A stretch of 64,000 nt of DNA from the NCBI GenBank assembly GCA_026545765.1, contig CM048840.1, positions 53,196,580-53,260,579 of the forward strand, in the 5' to 3' direction. Origin of the DNA: Plantago major. Lineage: Eukaryota; Streptophyta; Magnoliopsida; Lamiales; Plantaginaceae. Position numbers and translations under genes: made by a program. Positions 1 through 11,302 of the stretch are shown here, piece after piece. The stretch's first letter is position 1. Every line of letters starts with the position of its first letter. Under the pieces are notes generated by a model. It was given only the letters and a program-made list of their open reading frames with translations, did not search any database and had not been told where the DNA came from.

Positions 1-20
1 CAGACACAAAAATCACAAAT

Positions 21-1535
21 TCATTCCGTATCCTGTACTAAGTTCTTGATCATATTTACCAATGGAAGGGTGCCCTTCCCCATGATCTCTAACCTAGAAG
101 TAGTAGAGGCATGATAGAAAAGGGATAACCCAAAGAGTAACAGGTCCGGAAGAAACAGCCGAGAAGACAAGAATCCGTGCCAGTACCGAGGTTCCAGATC
201 AAAGAACGCATCAAAAAATCTCCGTGTGGCATCTAAATCGAGCTTGAGCAAAATATCCATCCCGAAACAAAAGAATTCCCTTTGGCGCCTCCTTTCTATC
301 GGCCACAAGTCTTTCCAAACCTCTGCAGATAACTCATTACCAATAACTTGTCTCTCCGAACCCAAGTATTGAACAATAGCACTTGCAACGATTGGAGCCG
401 CAGCTAAAGTCCGTGCCACCATGTATCCAGTTGATGGGTGTACCATTCCAGCTGTACCTCCGATCCCAACCACACGTTGAGGTAAAACCGGAAGTGGGCC
501 CCCCATGGGAATGAGACAATGCTCATCCTCTTCGATGCTTAACACTTTTATGCCCAAGTGATTCAAACGAGCCACCATTCGTTCTTGAATATCCTTCATT
601 GCTAATCCAGGCCGAGCAACAAGGGAAGTTTCCTCGAGGAATATTCTTCGAGATGAAAAGGGCATTGCATAAAGAAACGTTGGAATCTTTCGGTTTCTCT
701 CTCTTAGCTCTTTGTTGTTCTTAAGATGGGAATCTCTCCAGTCCATGAACACCATCTTATCTACATCGAATGGGTGCTCTTCAACTTCAGCTAAAATTCC
801 ATAAGCCACTTGATAACCTGGGTTATATGGCTTATCGTACTGCACAAGACATTTAGAGAATCCAGTTGCATCAAGAACCACAGTAGCCTCAATAGTGACA
901 CCATCATTGCACGTCAACAAAGATTTTGATTCCTCATGAATCACTTTCACAACCTTGGCCTGATGAAATTTAACTCCATTTGAAATACATTTCTGCATCA
1001 TTTTCGACTTCAGCTGCTTCCTGTTCACCCTTCCATAAGGCCTGTCCAGATTTTTCGTGGACTTCTCATCAATATACACCCTTGCACCAGACCAAGTAGT
1101 GTCAAGACAATCCAACAAATCCATAGCCTCGAATTCATCCACCCACACACCATAGTTATTTGGCCATATTAATTTTGGAGAGGGATCTATGGAGCAAACA
1201 GAGAGCCCCGCTTCTGAAACTTGCTGCGCCACCGCAAGTCCAGCAGGGCCGCCCCCAACAACCGCCAGATCAACAGTTACACCTTTCGAGGGGTCAAACA
1301 TAGGTAGCTCAAATTCAAGATTTTCCTTTTTGGTTTCAGGGACTAGCTCCAAGAGCGCACTGGAAGTGGCTTTCACAGTGAAACTTCTACTCAATTTTAG
1401 GTGGGATTTCTTGGAAAAGAAGTGTGGTTCAAGATTCTGAGGCTTAAAAAAGCTAAAGGCACTAACTTTATCTGAAAACCCATGAATTGGGGGCAGAAAC
1501 TCCAGCTTATTGTGAGTCTTGAGTAAAGTATCCAT
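21..1535 (-). CDS. LCYB: Lycopene beta-cyclase, chloroplast
   Basis: The 504-residue protein matches plant lycopene beta-cyclase, which closes beta-ionone rings on both ends of lycopene to give beta-carotene in plastids. Residues 1 to about 80 form a Ser/Lys-rich transit-peptide-like region. The dinucleotide (FAD/NADP) fold starts at about residue 88, with GGGPAG at 94-99. The cyclase motifs RIFLEET and MGGPLP and a hydrophobic C-terminal segment are present. The frame stays open 10 codons further upstream (to 1565), but I chose the Met at 1533-1535 because the family begins MDTLLKT and the extra codons lie across a likely 3' splice site at 1540-1541. The coding region has no intron and no lesion. 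Length is typical for the family (about 500 residues). It is the only single-exon host gene here that looks fully functional. Confidence 0.96.
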   Translation of the reverse strand: MDTLLKTHNKLEFLPPIHGFSDKVSAFSFFKPQNLEPHFFSKKSHLKLSRSFTVKATSSALLELVPETKKENLEFELPMFDPSKGVTVDLAVVGGGPAGLAVAQQVSEAGLSVCSIDPSPKLIWPNNYGVWVDEFEAMDLLDCLDTTWSGARVYIDEKSTKNLDRPYGRVNRKQLKSKMMQKCISNGVKFHQAKVVKVIHEESKSLLTCNDGVTIEATVVLDATGFSKCLVQYDKPYNPGYQVAYGILAEVEEHPFDVDKMVFMDWRDSHLKNNKELRERNRKIPTFLYAMPFSSRRIFLEETSLVARPGLAMKDIQERMVARLNHLGIKVLSIEEDEHCLIPMGGPLPVLPQRVVGIGGTAGMVHPSTGYMVARTLAAAPIVASAIVQYLGSERQVIGNELSAEVWKDLWPIERRRQREFFCFGMDILLKLDLDATRRFFDAFFDLEPRYWHGFLSSRLFLPDLLLFGLSLFYHASTTSRLEIMGKGTLPLVNMIKNLVQDTE

Positions 1536-1539
1536 ATTT

Positions 1540-1718
1540 CTAACAAAGATTTTAATAAAACCCACAAATTTAATAAGAGCTCAACAATTCCTAACTAATC
1601 ATATCAGAATTCTTGAATTTACAGCATAAACATAGCCATATTCATAGAAATGAATGGACTTGAAGATTGTTTAAATAATGAAAATACAGTAGACAGAAAA
1701 GGATCAAGATAAACTTAC
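1540..1718 (-). other. Probable 5'-UTR intron of LCYB
   Basis: On the minus strand a strong donor, A|GTAAGTTT (G at 1718), is followed 179 nt later by a T-rich stretch and the acceptor TTTGTTAG (ending at 1540). The ATG of LCYB lies five bases inside the next exon. Splicing would remove the in-frame upstream extension, which favours the start at 1535. This is inferred from splice-site consensus only. Confidence 0.5.
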
Positions 1719-1937
1719 TCCGGTTAGAAGGGAATTCTATATGAGCTGAGAGCAGAAACTAGGGAAAGCGTAAAGCTAGTGAGCGTGTGGTTGACTCTCC
1801 TGAGAGTTGAACAACAGGGAAATGGGTTTTGTGGGTGAGTGTATCTGCTCCGCAAAATCCAGTTATCCACACCATTTTCCTCTCTCTAAATTTCAGGCCA
1901 TACGGCAAGAGCCAATTGTCTTAATGCCAATCAAATG
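1719..1937 (-). promoter_or_regulatory. LCYB leader and promoter region, clipped by a hAT insertion
   Basis: This stretch upstream of the proposed 5'-UTR intron carries no gene on either strand. It should hold the first exon and the core promoter of LCYB, but I could not pick a convincing TATA box. The hAT-type element starting at 1938 separates it from whatever lay further upstream, so distal control sequences of LCYB are now more than 7 kb away. Confidence 0.4.
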
Positions 1938-2488
1938 TAGGGGTACACATTGGGATTCGAAATTCGGACCGATCCGAAATTTCGGACCAAGTCCTGTTCA
2001 ATCCGAAATCCGATCCGTCAAATCGGATCGGATTCGGATCAATCTGATTTTGGATCGGATTTTTTCGGATTCAATTCGAAAATTCTTAATTTTATAAAAG
2101 AAAGCAAAGGAAATTCATTCCAACTAACCCATGGTGGAGAAAAAGACGAGAAAAAGAATGAAAATAATTAATTATTCTTCCTTGCAGTAGACAAATCAAT
2201 AATATACATGTACAGTTTTGAAAGTGAGGGAGAGTTTTTAAATCCCTAGATCTGATTGTAACCCAAGACTAGATGGAGGAGACAATGAGGAATGGAGCTG
2301 TGGGGTGGAGGAGGCGCGATGAGTGATGGGTGGGCGGCGGCGCGGCGGTGGTTGACGGCAAAAATGAAGTGGAAGAGGAATGATTTAGGTTTTGGTTTTG
2401 GTGGTAGGCTACTAGGCTGGTAGTATATGAATTAGGATAAATGAATTAGGTTTGGTTTTGGAGGTTTTATGTTGGGCTTTTCAATGTT

Positions 2489-2789
2489 AAATGCAGCACC
2501 AATTATTTGAGTACTTATCCAAAATGTCCCTAACTTAAAAAAATCGTATAACATTAACGTAAAATCATAATAACTCGTTTACGCGAACACAATAACATTA
2601 ACATGCACGATTCATCACGAATTACAACAATTGAAAACATCGAAATTTTTAAACAAACTTTGCTTATTGGAAAAAATTATAAAATACCTAAATATTTAAA
2701 TACTATATACATAAATTGAAATTAATAAGAAAATTAAAAAAAAAAATTTCGGGCCGGATCTGGGCTGCTAATCATATACCCGGCCAGTA
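2489..2789 (+). repeat. Left terminal inverted repeat of the MULE
   Basis: This arm matches the reverse complement of 8589-8882 almost base for base over long stretches, including the CGCGTAAACGAG, TAACATTAAC and GGGCCGGATC words. Small indels occur in A/T runs. Confidence 0.85.
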
Positions 2790-2963
2790 CATGAGTTTTT
2801 TATTATTTTTTTAATGATTTGCAAGTTTTATTGGGGTTTTCTAAATTTTTCATATTTATTTGAATTACAGAACATAAAAATCGGAATACAACATACATTG
2901 AAAACATAAACTAGAACATATGCCATTGACGTAGGCGAACGCCATAATGTGCTTCCTAGTGGC

Positions 2964-5488
2964 TTATCCTTGCATCTCTAGTACCTCTCCAGGCCAACCA
3001 TATTGGTGGAATTGGACATTCTGTACCACGTGGATCCTGATCCAGTGATTGTTACCAATGTGACCCATTGTCCACTCTTCAGCTGTTGATGGAGGGTCCG
3101 GAGCCGGTGAGTCCATTTGAGAACGACACTCCAATGGCAAGTATGTCATACTCCCTAACGGAGAATAACCGCATAAGACCCGTTGGTACTTTGTTGCTAC
3201 AAGACACCCCATATCTGGTAATGTGAAATACCATGGTCAGGTACACGCGTGAAACCAGTTCAGACGGATATTTATTTCATCTACCCGTGCTTCTGTCATT
3301 TCATCGATATACATCTGCTTGTTGTAGTGCAACTCATCAATGAGTTCTTGCCTGACGTCTGCCTAATGCTCTTGTTGACCGTATTGGTATTGAGCTATGA
3401 CCCTAAAATCGCAGTTCACGTCGCCGATGACATCATTATGGCCTCTAATCCAGAATTGAGTTTGGGGTGGGATTTGACTTTGATATTTGAATGTTCTGCC
3501 AGTACTTGCTAGAGAACCTGAACCGTCATTACTTGGGGCGGAATTCTTTTGAGACTGATTCGGGGTTTTTTTTTCCCAACCACTCGGTAGCCTTTTCCCT
3601 ATTGCTTTAGGTTTCCTACCTCTCCGTTGTGCTACGAATGGCTCGTCCACGAACGATTGTGATGCATTTGAATTGTCGAAATACGATCTCATTTCATCCT
3701 CCATGGCAGTCTCGCTGCGGTCCGCCGCCCAGTGAAGAAAATGATCCTTTATACTCTGCTGTCTAGTCTCAGGCGGTTCCTCCATGTGAAGAGTTCTCCA
3801 GAACACGTTTACATCGTGAACCGGGTCGACGGTCCTCCTGTTTCTCAGCTTCACATGCAATTGACATGCACACATTAATCCAAAAGTTGTAAATAGTATG
3901 TGATCGCAATCACTTGGATCATTGTCTATTAATTTCTTTAACCATTTTCTCGATGGCGAGATGTGAAAGCACACCTCCGAGGTTTTTGAAGATCAGCATT
4001 GTTGATGTGGAATGAGGGACGATATTAAGAGATCTCTCAAACTGTGTGCGGATTTCATCAAAATGCATTTCAAGTAGGCCATTTAGCTTCGGGAATAGAT
4101 GGTGGAACTTCTGATTTGAAGGACCCAACCACAACTTGTACCTAGCGTGAGCACCTTCGACTCTGCAAATAATTTACATTGTTGAATGTCAGTTTCGACA
4201 TAACTGTAATTATAGGGTAGTTGTATATTACGAAATAAACTAAACTAAGGTATGAGTGGTGGATTTATGACGATAAATGAAGGAATAACATGTTGGTCGT
4301 GTTAGTTCCATAGTGTAGGATGTTCTTTGTCCACGCCTGGACGAATCGGTCACGGTATGGATCCAACCATTGGTTCCGTACATAGGCCATGCAACCTGGA
4401 TGCCTATGCCATGCCTCCGCCATTTCTGCAACAGCCTGCTCATAGAGTTCCTCGGTTACGCATGCGATGTGATCCCATCGGATTTGATTACGGGTTGATA
4501 CTTAGTACCTACCATCTTGGATAAGTGAGCACGCACATCCTTTGAGATGTGTCTCAAACCTGATGGGTGTCTTTATACGGAAAGACAAGTTTAATCGCAT
4601 TCATTACCGCTAACTCCCTGTAATTGTTTAAGCCCCCAAACGTAACTTGAAGTCCTTTCGTTGGATAGGAAAATGAAGGCTATGTGATAGTTTTGCCCAG
4701 TGGGTAAGACGCCAATCAGTTCCACCAAAGGCATGTCGTACAAATTCGTCTTGTACGTTGCATCCATGACAACAACTTGCGGGAACAAACGGATCAGCTC
4801 CCTTGTATTAGGATGAGATAAGAAAATTCCCTCCAATATGTTAGTACCCTCCACTTTTGAATGTGTATATATATAATGGTTTCTTCTCAAGAGTTCCTCG
4901 AAATACACCATTGGGGCTAGGGATCCCATCTCCAAACGTTGATATTTCTGGTCAGCATTGTATATTTGACGTAGGTTAGTACATGTGCCCGGAAAATCCT
5001 GATTAAGTTGATCGAGAATTTGTCTAGGTGCCATTCCGCACTGCAACATCTCAATCACCCGGGCATACTTTTCGTCAGTGAGCTTGGTGGCAGACGTGTG
5101 CCCATGGGGGGTGGGGGGGGGGGATTCCCGAGTGTTTCTCGTGGCCCTCTCTGAGAAACACTCTCCACACCCCCGGATACCTCTCGTCCAGCTTAACCTC
5201 AAATGGACACTTGAGTTTCTTTGACCTAACGGAACTTCTAGATTTCACTTCGGGATCAGTTGAAGCCGTGTTTCTGTATTCACCACCTCGCTCACAACCC
5301 ATGTAAACGTGTCTTGGTTTCGAATGTGAGATCGTGAAAAATATATTGTTTTGTACACCAATATCTCCAACCCAAGTTTCTGCAGCTTCCCGAGTATCAA
5401 AAGTCTGATTATTTTGAAAAAATGAACTGCAATCGGGGAATTCAGGCTCACCGTCGGATGAAATATATGAACTTGGGGCGTGACTCAT
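2964..5488 (-). pseudogene. MULE transposase with C-terminal OTU-like protease domain (decayed)
   Basis: Reading from 5488 downward: an N-terminal FAR1/MuDR-like DNA-binding region (KCPFEVKL...GVWRV), a frame change inside a C/G homopolymer near 5108-5121, then the MULE core. The core holds VVMDATYKTN (first catalytic Asp), RELAVMNAIK (the TD before it seems deleted around 4620) and the C-terminal block YRDRFVQAWT followed by RVEGAHARYK. The frame shifts several more times (about 4590, 4140, 3960, 3360, 3210). The tail (about 3500-2964) resembles an OTU cysteine protease: a Cys in DVNCDFRVIA and a His in NNHWIRIHV lie in the expected order. In life it would cut and paste the element. Now it is a pseudogene. 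The OTU call rests on motif memory. Confidence 0.8.
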
Positions 5489-6051
5489 TGTGTACGTGTT
5501 TGTTTTTGAAGTGTTTAGAATATGATTAGTGTTTCGGGTTTCAAGTGTTTAGAATATGATTAGTGCAGGGGACCATTTGTTTGAAGGGTGAAGTGTGAAT
5601 GAATTGAATATGATTAGGTAGGGGACCATTTTATAGTATAAATAAAATGTACCTCAGTTGATTGTGTTAGTGTTGTGTTAATAGAGACATACCGTGAATC
5701 GAAAAAATGGGATATATTTGTCATTAAAACGGACAAAGCCATGCAATTGTCCCGTGGGACAATTGCATACATGAATTGTCCCGGATGGGACAATTCATGC
5801 ATGCTTTGTCCTTTGTCCTTGGAAAGGACAAAGCATGGGCATGCTTTGTCCCAAGGGTCAAGTGACCCTTGGAAGGGTATCCAAGCGTGATTTGACCCTT
5901 GGATACGGGTCGGATCGGGTCGGGTCATTTTTTTTCTATAAATGCTCTACACCTTAACTAAAAATTTACACCACAACACTCTCTTCTTTCTTCTTCACTT
6001 AAACATATTATTCTTATTTGATAAAACACCACCAAAATCTTAAGCATCTAA
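5489..6051. promoter_or_regulatory. Divergent promoter region with a chain of hairpins
   Basis: This spacer lies between the starts of the two MULE genes. Near the transposase start, AGTGTTTAGAATATGATTAG occurs twice in tandem (5508-5565) and AGGGGACCATT twice (5568-5635). Towards the other gene lie successive inverted repeats: 5741-5768 (13-bp stem, 2-nt loop), 5770-5799 (13-bp stem, 4-nt loop), 5800-5837 (15-bp stem, 8-nt loop), 5851-5872 (10-bp stem) and a weaker GTATCCAA/TTGGATAC pair (5878-5905). TCTATAAATGC near 5936-5946 is a plausible TATA box for the plus-strand gene. Confidence 0.6.
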
Positions 6052-8336
6052 ATGGCAGGAATCTGGAAGGTAAAGATAAGATAAAACATTAATAAACTGT
6101 ATTATATTTGATCGTTCATCTTAAGATATTTGATTGTTCATGTTTCTCGTCGAATTCTAACATTCCGATCATTCTTATTTGATTGTTTCAGCACTTCACT
6201 AAGGGCGGTTCATCCAAAGATGGCGGCGGTCCATAAAAAAGAAACGCCCCGGATATCCCACATGTGACAGTCGACAAATATTCTGGACGATTGAGAGAGA
6301 TTGATGGAAGGGAAAGAGGGCCAGTGGCTGCTTCAGCAAGAGCTCGAAGGTCGAATCGCATGGCCAATCCTGATTTCAGTTCGGATGCTACTGAAAACTT
6401 AATAAGGGACTCAACCAAGTCACTCCCGACCATTGACAATGAAACAAGGGCAGAACTTGAACGTCAATTGAATGAACAGGGGGGTAACGAGTCACCCCCG
6501 ACCAATTCGTACCGTCCAAATACAAATGTCGACGACTCCAATTCGTACCGGTACCGGGCATCGACACATTTTAACGACACCAATTCCTATGCTTCTGGCA
6601 GCCAGCATGGAGAGGAAGCTCCTAATGATCCCACCAATCAACCCTGGGAAGAGCTAACACATGCTGTTGATGGAGGCCCGTCAGATCCGGAGTTACTCAA
6701 AGGATTTCTAGGCCACATTGCTCACTCCATATGGATTGGAAATGTAAGCCATTCCATTCCTGATCTTTAAAATCCGACGATTCATATTCACTATAGTTAA
6801 CTCATTCTTATTTATTGTTTACTTTAAAATGTCGCAGGATCGCAATATTTTAGGGGGGGTTTCATCAACACAAAAAATTGACCAAGTTCAAAGATTATTT
6901 GAACGACAATGTCAACAATGTTGTCAACAACAGCCTTCTCTCACACTTGCCCACTGTTATGCAACCGAAGATCAACATGCCTTTGATTAGTGCATTTGTT
7001 GAACGGTGGCATCCTGAAACTAATAGCTTTCACTTGCCATTCGGTGAGATGACTATAACTCTGCATGATGTCCATTTTCTATTAGGAATTCCTGTGCAGG
7101 GTCGTGCGGTGAAGGTGGTGACTCACAGCCCAGAACAAATCAGGCACTTATTGTCAACTCATATGCAAATGAATGATGCATTGGTGAGGGCCAACTACAA
7201 AAGTGTTGGGTTCAAGCGTAGCACAATTGAGGATGCTTTAAAAGCACAAACTCTACCACCCAATTCACATGCTGTCATGTACCTGTTGTGGTTGTTAGGC
7301 ACATCGTTGTTTGTCGACAAGAGTAGTACTCAAGTACCAGCTGGATTTCTACCGTTCATAAATCAGCTGGAAGAGGTTCAAAACGTACGCATGGGGAGCT
7401 GCTGCACTTGCCAATCAGTATAGACAGTTGGGAATTGCATCACGTATTGACTGCAATCAAATAGATGGATGTCTCTCACTTGTGCAGGTTTGCTAGCTCT
7501 ATATAATTTTTACATTTTATCATAACTTGAAAAGAGAATACATTTTTGTTGAAGTCTTTATATGATTGCAGATGTGGATCTACAAGCACTTTCCTTCTTT
7601 TGAATCATGGAACTTGGGAACCGTCCACCAAGATCAAGATGCTCTACATCTTGCATACAGAAGTGCCTTAGACAATATTGCTTCGAATGAAGTATGCCAT
7701 CACATTTATCACGCTTGTCTTCATTAAGATTGAAACTCTGTTAAAATTATTTACTTACTTACCTCTTATGTAATAGGTTATGTGGACAACATTCGGACAT
7801 GCAGCAGAGGAAGTAGTCCCCATTTCTCAATTTAGAGGAATTATTCATTGTTTAAAGATTACAGAGGCTTACATTCCAGACCGTGTTATGCGCCAGTTCG
7901 GATATCCCCAACTAATTCCACAACCACTCATACAACCAATAGTTGTCTCAAGGCCACCACAACCGGCATTCTACAAATGTTCATATCCTGCTCAAGACTC
8001 CTTCGAGAACTTTCAAAACGTTCGATGTAATTTTCATAAACAAGCACTTCGAGTGCATTACGGATATGAAAGTTTTCCAAACTACAACAAATGGTTTCAC
8101 GCAAGGACGCATAGGCAAGTGACACGCCAACAAAAATTTACTCGAAGAGAACATTACCGACCATCCGACATGAATCCTACCGTGGTATGGTTCCTAAACA
8201 TTCAATACATATACATTCACGACGTTAGCATTTCATCTCTCAATTCTTATTATGTATGTTTTTTATTTTGTAGAGTATACAATGGCTCGGAGCTAAACTT
8301 GCATCATCACCGAGCAGGCCAGTATGAGCCAAAATG
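6052..8336 (+). pseudogene. Plant mobile domain (MAIN-like) gene, decayed
   Basis: A small first exon (6052-6069, MAGIWK) ends at a GTAAAG donor. Exon 2 starts at 6192 after TTTCAG and contains an in-frame TAA at 6234. It ends at 6743 before GTAAGC. Exon 3 (from 6838) needs one base removed from a seven-G run near 6853 to restore the frame. It then encodes the PMD core (ISAFVERWHPET, FHLPFGEMTITL, FLLGIPVQGR), with a second shift near 7385 (YAWGAAALANQYRQL). Further exons are about 7572-7692 (WIYKHFPSFESW) and 7778-8182 (VMWTTFGHAAEEV). PMD proteins act in silencing and cell maintenance, and the domain also travels with transposons, as here. With a stop and two shifts this copy is non-functional. 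Confidence 0.75.
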
Positions 8337-8588
8337 ACGTATTCGACATTCTCGATGAAATTTGTGAACACTTTAAAGATGTAATTCCATTACCTAGTCA
8401 TGGCATGTAATATTTTCGATTCAAGTTCGTTCGTCCGTGTTCAAGTTGTAATCTTTTATTCGAAAGAATTTCGATTCAAGTTTGAATAAAAGTTAATATT
8501 GATAAATATATATACCGGTTTGAATATATATATTTAGAAAGAAAAACAATAAAAATAAAAAAAAATTAAAAAAATGGAAAAACTGTGA

Positions 8589-8882
8589 ACTGGCCGGGTT
8601 TTGCAGCCAAGATCCGGCCCGAATTTTTTTTATTTTATTTATTTATTTTAATTTATTTAGGTATTTTATAATTTTTTCCAATAAGCAAAGTTTGTTCAAA
8701 AATTTCGATGATTTTAATTGTTGTAACTTGTGATTAATCGTGCATGTTAATGTTATTGTGTTCGCGTAAACGAGTTATTACGATTTTACGTTAATGTTAT
8801 ACGATTTTTTTTAAGTTAGGGGCATTTTGGGTAAGTACGCAAATAATTGGTGCTGCGTTTAGCCAAATTGGTGCTGCGTTTA
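8589..8882 (-). repeat. Right terminal inverted repeat of the MULE
   Basis: Inverse partner of 2489-2789. The outer 15-base TTGGTGCTGCGTTTA word is present twice in tandem here (ending at 8861 and 8882) but once on the left, so the right terminus could be either copy. Confidence 0.85.
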
Positions 8883-9141
8883 TCAACTCTCTGCTTTTTG
8901 TTTGGATAATAAAGTGCTACTACTAGGGTAGCAGCTAAACGTTTAGCTGGCGAAATGTAATTTTCTTTTTCTTTTCAATTCATTTCGGATCGAATTGGAT
9001 TAATCCAAAAATTCACGGATTTAATCCGATCCGATCCGATCTGAAATCCGAAAATCTCAAAAGTGGTAATATGAAATCCGATCCGAAAACATCGGATCGG
9101 TTTTTGCGGATTTTCGGATTCGATTTAAATGTGCACCCCTA

Positions 9142-9714
9142 CTCAAATGTTTCATGTCTCGACTAATTTGGCCTTTTCACAAATTAAAATCGCGCACATA
9201 ACTCAATTGAGTAAAAACCAAAAGTATATTCAAGTTGATGTGGTATAAAAGTGGATATGTCAATAGTCGAAGTCAATGTATTAGCTTAGTCTGTCCAGAG
9301 CTTAGGGAAAGCGCCTTAGTTCTTTAAAAGTCCTGTTATCAGTGAATTAGGTAGATTAAAACTCTGAAATTCGGGGCCGTCACTAGATATGGTCCGTCAA
9401 TGAATGTAGGCCGCCAGTGGATTACTTGAATGAATATCTAAAACAAGAGGAGAAGGGGATAAAACCTTTGGGCCAGTTCGCCTAAGACAAACCGGACTAA
9501 AATTCAACTCGTTTAGTAGGTTGATCAAGCTCGGGCTCGGACCTATAAACTTAGAGAATGGAATGTTGCGAAGTAGTTGCTTACCATTATGAGGAGTAAA
9601 TGCGCTCCTATTTATAGTGGAGAGCCCCTGGGGACACACCTTTGACACGTCAAAGATTGATCAGCCTAGCGGGATGATGACACGTGATCTCGGAGATTGG
9701 TGGCGCATTTAGGT
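9142..9714. other. Unassigned stretch, possible LTR relic
   Basis: No coding region is recognised. A TATA-like CTATTTATAG (9610-9619, minus sense TATAAATAG) and ACACGT-type words (9650-9690) resemble promoter parts of plant LTRs, but no partner LTR or primer-binding site is visible. Confidence 0.25.
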
Positions 9715-10148
9715 TGATGTGTCAAATCAGAGTTTTAAATTTGTTTACTAGCCAAGAGTTAATTCTCAACACTACGAAAACTTGTAGTGTAGTGAAGTTA
9801 ATCCCGAGGTCGGTCTCTAAGGACTTAACTAGGCTGAGTTACGTTTACAAATAATAATAATAACAGTATGGAAAGCAGTAAAAGTTGGTTTGCTTCGGCA
9901 GCAGAATGATACTCTAACAATTATGCAGACTAACTAGAAAACAGATTAACTTGTGGAGACGAATATGTGAGAGGGAATTATGGTGTGGTGACAGAAAACA
10001 AGCTAGCTAGCAGGAAACATGCAACAATAACTGATGTCGATTTACTCTAGTTATCACTGGGACACGTCCTAACGATTATTACACTGCTCTAGGCTTTTCT
10101 AGGCAAATACCTTATATCAGATAAGGTACGAAGGACTATGACAATGAA

Positions 10149-10241
<93 letters not shown>

Positions 10242-11074
10242 ATCATTAGTGAAGGCGTCAATTCCACTAAGCTACAATTAACAAGCTAATGTAGTTATTC
10301 TGTTTGCAACGAACCAATGGATTAACAATCTCTAGACGTTTTGGTATGAAAGATCAGTTGCATAATCCATTGGTGATTTTGGCGGTAAAACTTAATACAC
10401 ATAACTACGTATGCATTTAATCAAACCGACACAGAGTAAATCGCATCTTACATGTTATTGAATTGTATAAACCCTAACTAGCATGCATTGAATCCATCAC
10501 CACCCCATAATTGGGTGTTTAGCTACTCATGATATGCGAAGACATAATCAATATCATATATGAGCACATAATAGACATAATTGAATACTAAATACCAAGA
10601 ATAAAGAGTTGATACAATTTTACCCAATCGTGTCACAAACCCTAGGTAGAATTGAAGAAACTTGGATCCAATTGGTAGAAAAGTATGTAAATATGCTCCC
10701 AGTCAATAATCAATCATTGAATTACAAGAGAAATCGGTTCAATTACCTCCAGTAATAGGTAGGTAATTGCCTTGGAAAAGTTGTAGGTTGAGAGCAAAAC
10801 GATGTAAAAGAGAATATGAATCTAATTGTGTTTTTGCTCTAACTAATAGAAAAACCGGAAAAGAAACGAATCAAGATTCGAAACATAATCGGCGACGCCA
10901 GCGTAGACGATAAACTGGCCAAGGCACATCATGGCGTACGCTGGCGTGATCTAGTTTGGTAATATATAGAGGAGCGTAAGGTCAAGTATCATTAAAAGAT
11001 AACAAGGTAGAATAAATGGTATTTCAGGGAGGACTTATTCTTTCGGACACCGAGTTCCTTCCTTCGACTTCATC
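9715..11074 (-). mobile_element. Athila-like LTR (3' position), family Y
   Basis: It starts TGATGTGTC on the plus strand, like the TGATG...CATCA termini of other LTRs in this window. It carries the usual internal landmark (AGTTAATCCCGAGGTCGGTC, 9775-9794). It contains a GC-rich palindromic patch (10886-10950) and a TATA-like TATATA (about 10962). The high-coordinate end near 11074 is followed by TTCCCGAAATG, which may be the complement of a polypurine tract. The boundaries are approximate. It does not match the LTR at 17495-18869. Confidence 0.45.
10150..10232. repeat. (TA)n microsatellite
   Basis: About 80 bases of almost pure TA dinucleotide, with one C and one G interruption, inside the Y-family LTR. 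Confidence 0.95.
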
Positions 11075-11302
11075 TTCCCGAAATGACAAATTTTCAGCTT
11101 CTCTTCTATCATCATAACTACTCCATCGGTTGCTTCACACATAGATTACTTGCTCCGTTATTTATTTATTTTTTCTTTTTCTTTTTCTTTTGGCATACTA
11201 TTTTTTGCAGTCGTTTTACTGACTCGTATGCTTTTGGTTGGCCATCATTGGGCTCTTTTAGTCTCTACATTTTTTGGCAGTGTCTATTTTACCGAATTTC
11301 AT

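Larger units (their letters stand above)
2489..8882. mobile_element. Mutator-like element with long TIRs and two divergent genes
   Basis: A 6.4-kb element bounded by terminal inverted repeats of about 300 bp (2489-2789 and 8589-8882), both starting AAAYGCAGCACCAATTATTTG and ending in a GGGCCGGATC...CCCGGCCAGT block. The transposase pseudogene lies on the minus strand and a plant-mobile-domain gene on the plus strand, head to head. The right end repeats its outermost 15 bases (8846-8860 and 8867-8882). The expected 9-bp target duplication is not clear: the flanks share only about 5 of 9 bases. Both genes carry lesions, so the copy is no longer autonomous. Confidence 0.8.
1938..9141. mobile_element. 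Non-autonomous hAT-type element split by a MULE
   Basis: The ends are TAGGGGTACACAT on the left and the inverse of TAGGGGTGCACAT on the right. They are flanked by atcaaatg (1930-1937) and ctcaaatg (9142-9149), an 8-bp target duplication with one mismatch, as expected for hAT. Both arms contain runs of the ATCCGATCCGA word and its complement, typical of plant hAT MITEs. The left arm is 1938-2488 and the right arm about 8883-9141, so the original element was about 0.8 kb with no visible coding capacity. The MULE between the arms was inserted later. Confidence 0.7.

Noticed and set aside
337..519. Small frames overlapping LCYB on both strands
   Set aside because: Shadows of the real LCYB frame; no independent start context or similarity.
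1807..2171. Two overlapping plus-strand ORFs rich in Asp, Ser and Arg
   Set aside because: They are translations of the hAT arm's ATCCGATCCGA repeats, with no domain and no gene context.
2480..8890. 9-bp target duplication for the MULE
   Set aside because: Left TTCAATGTT and right ATCAACTCT share only five bases, so I do not claim it.
10150..10232. Origin of replication or AT-rich control element
   Set aside because: A plain TA microsatellite with no other supporting signal.
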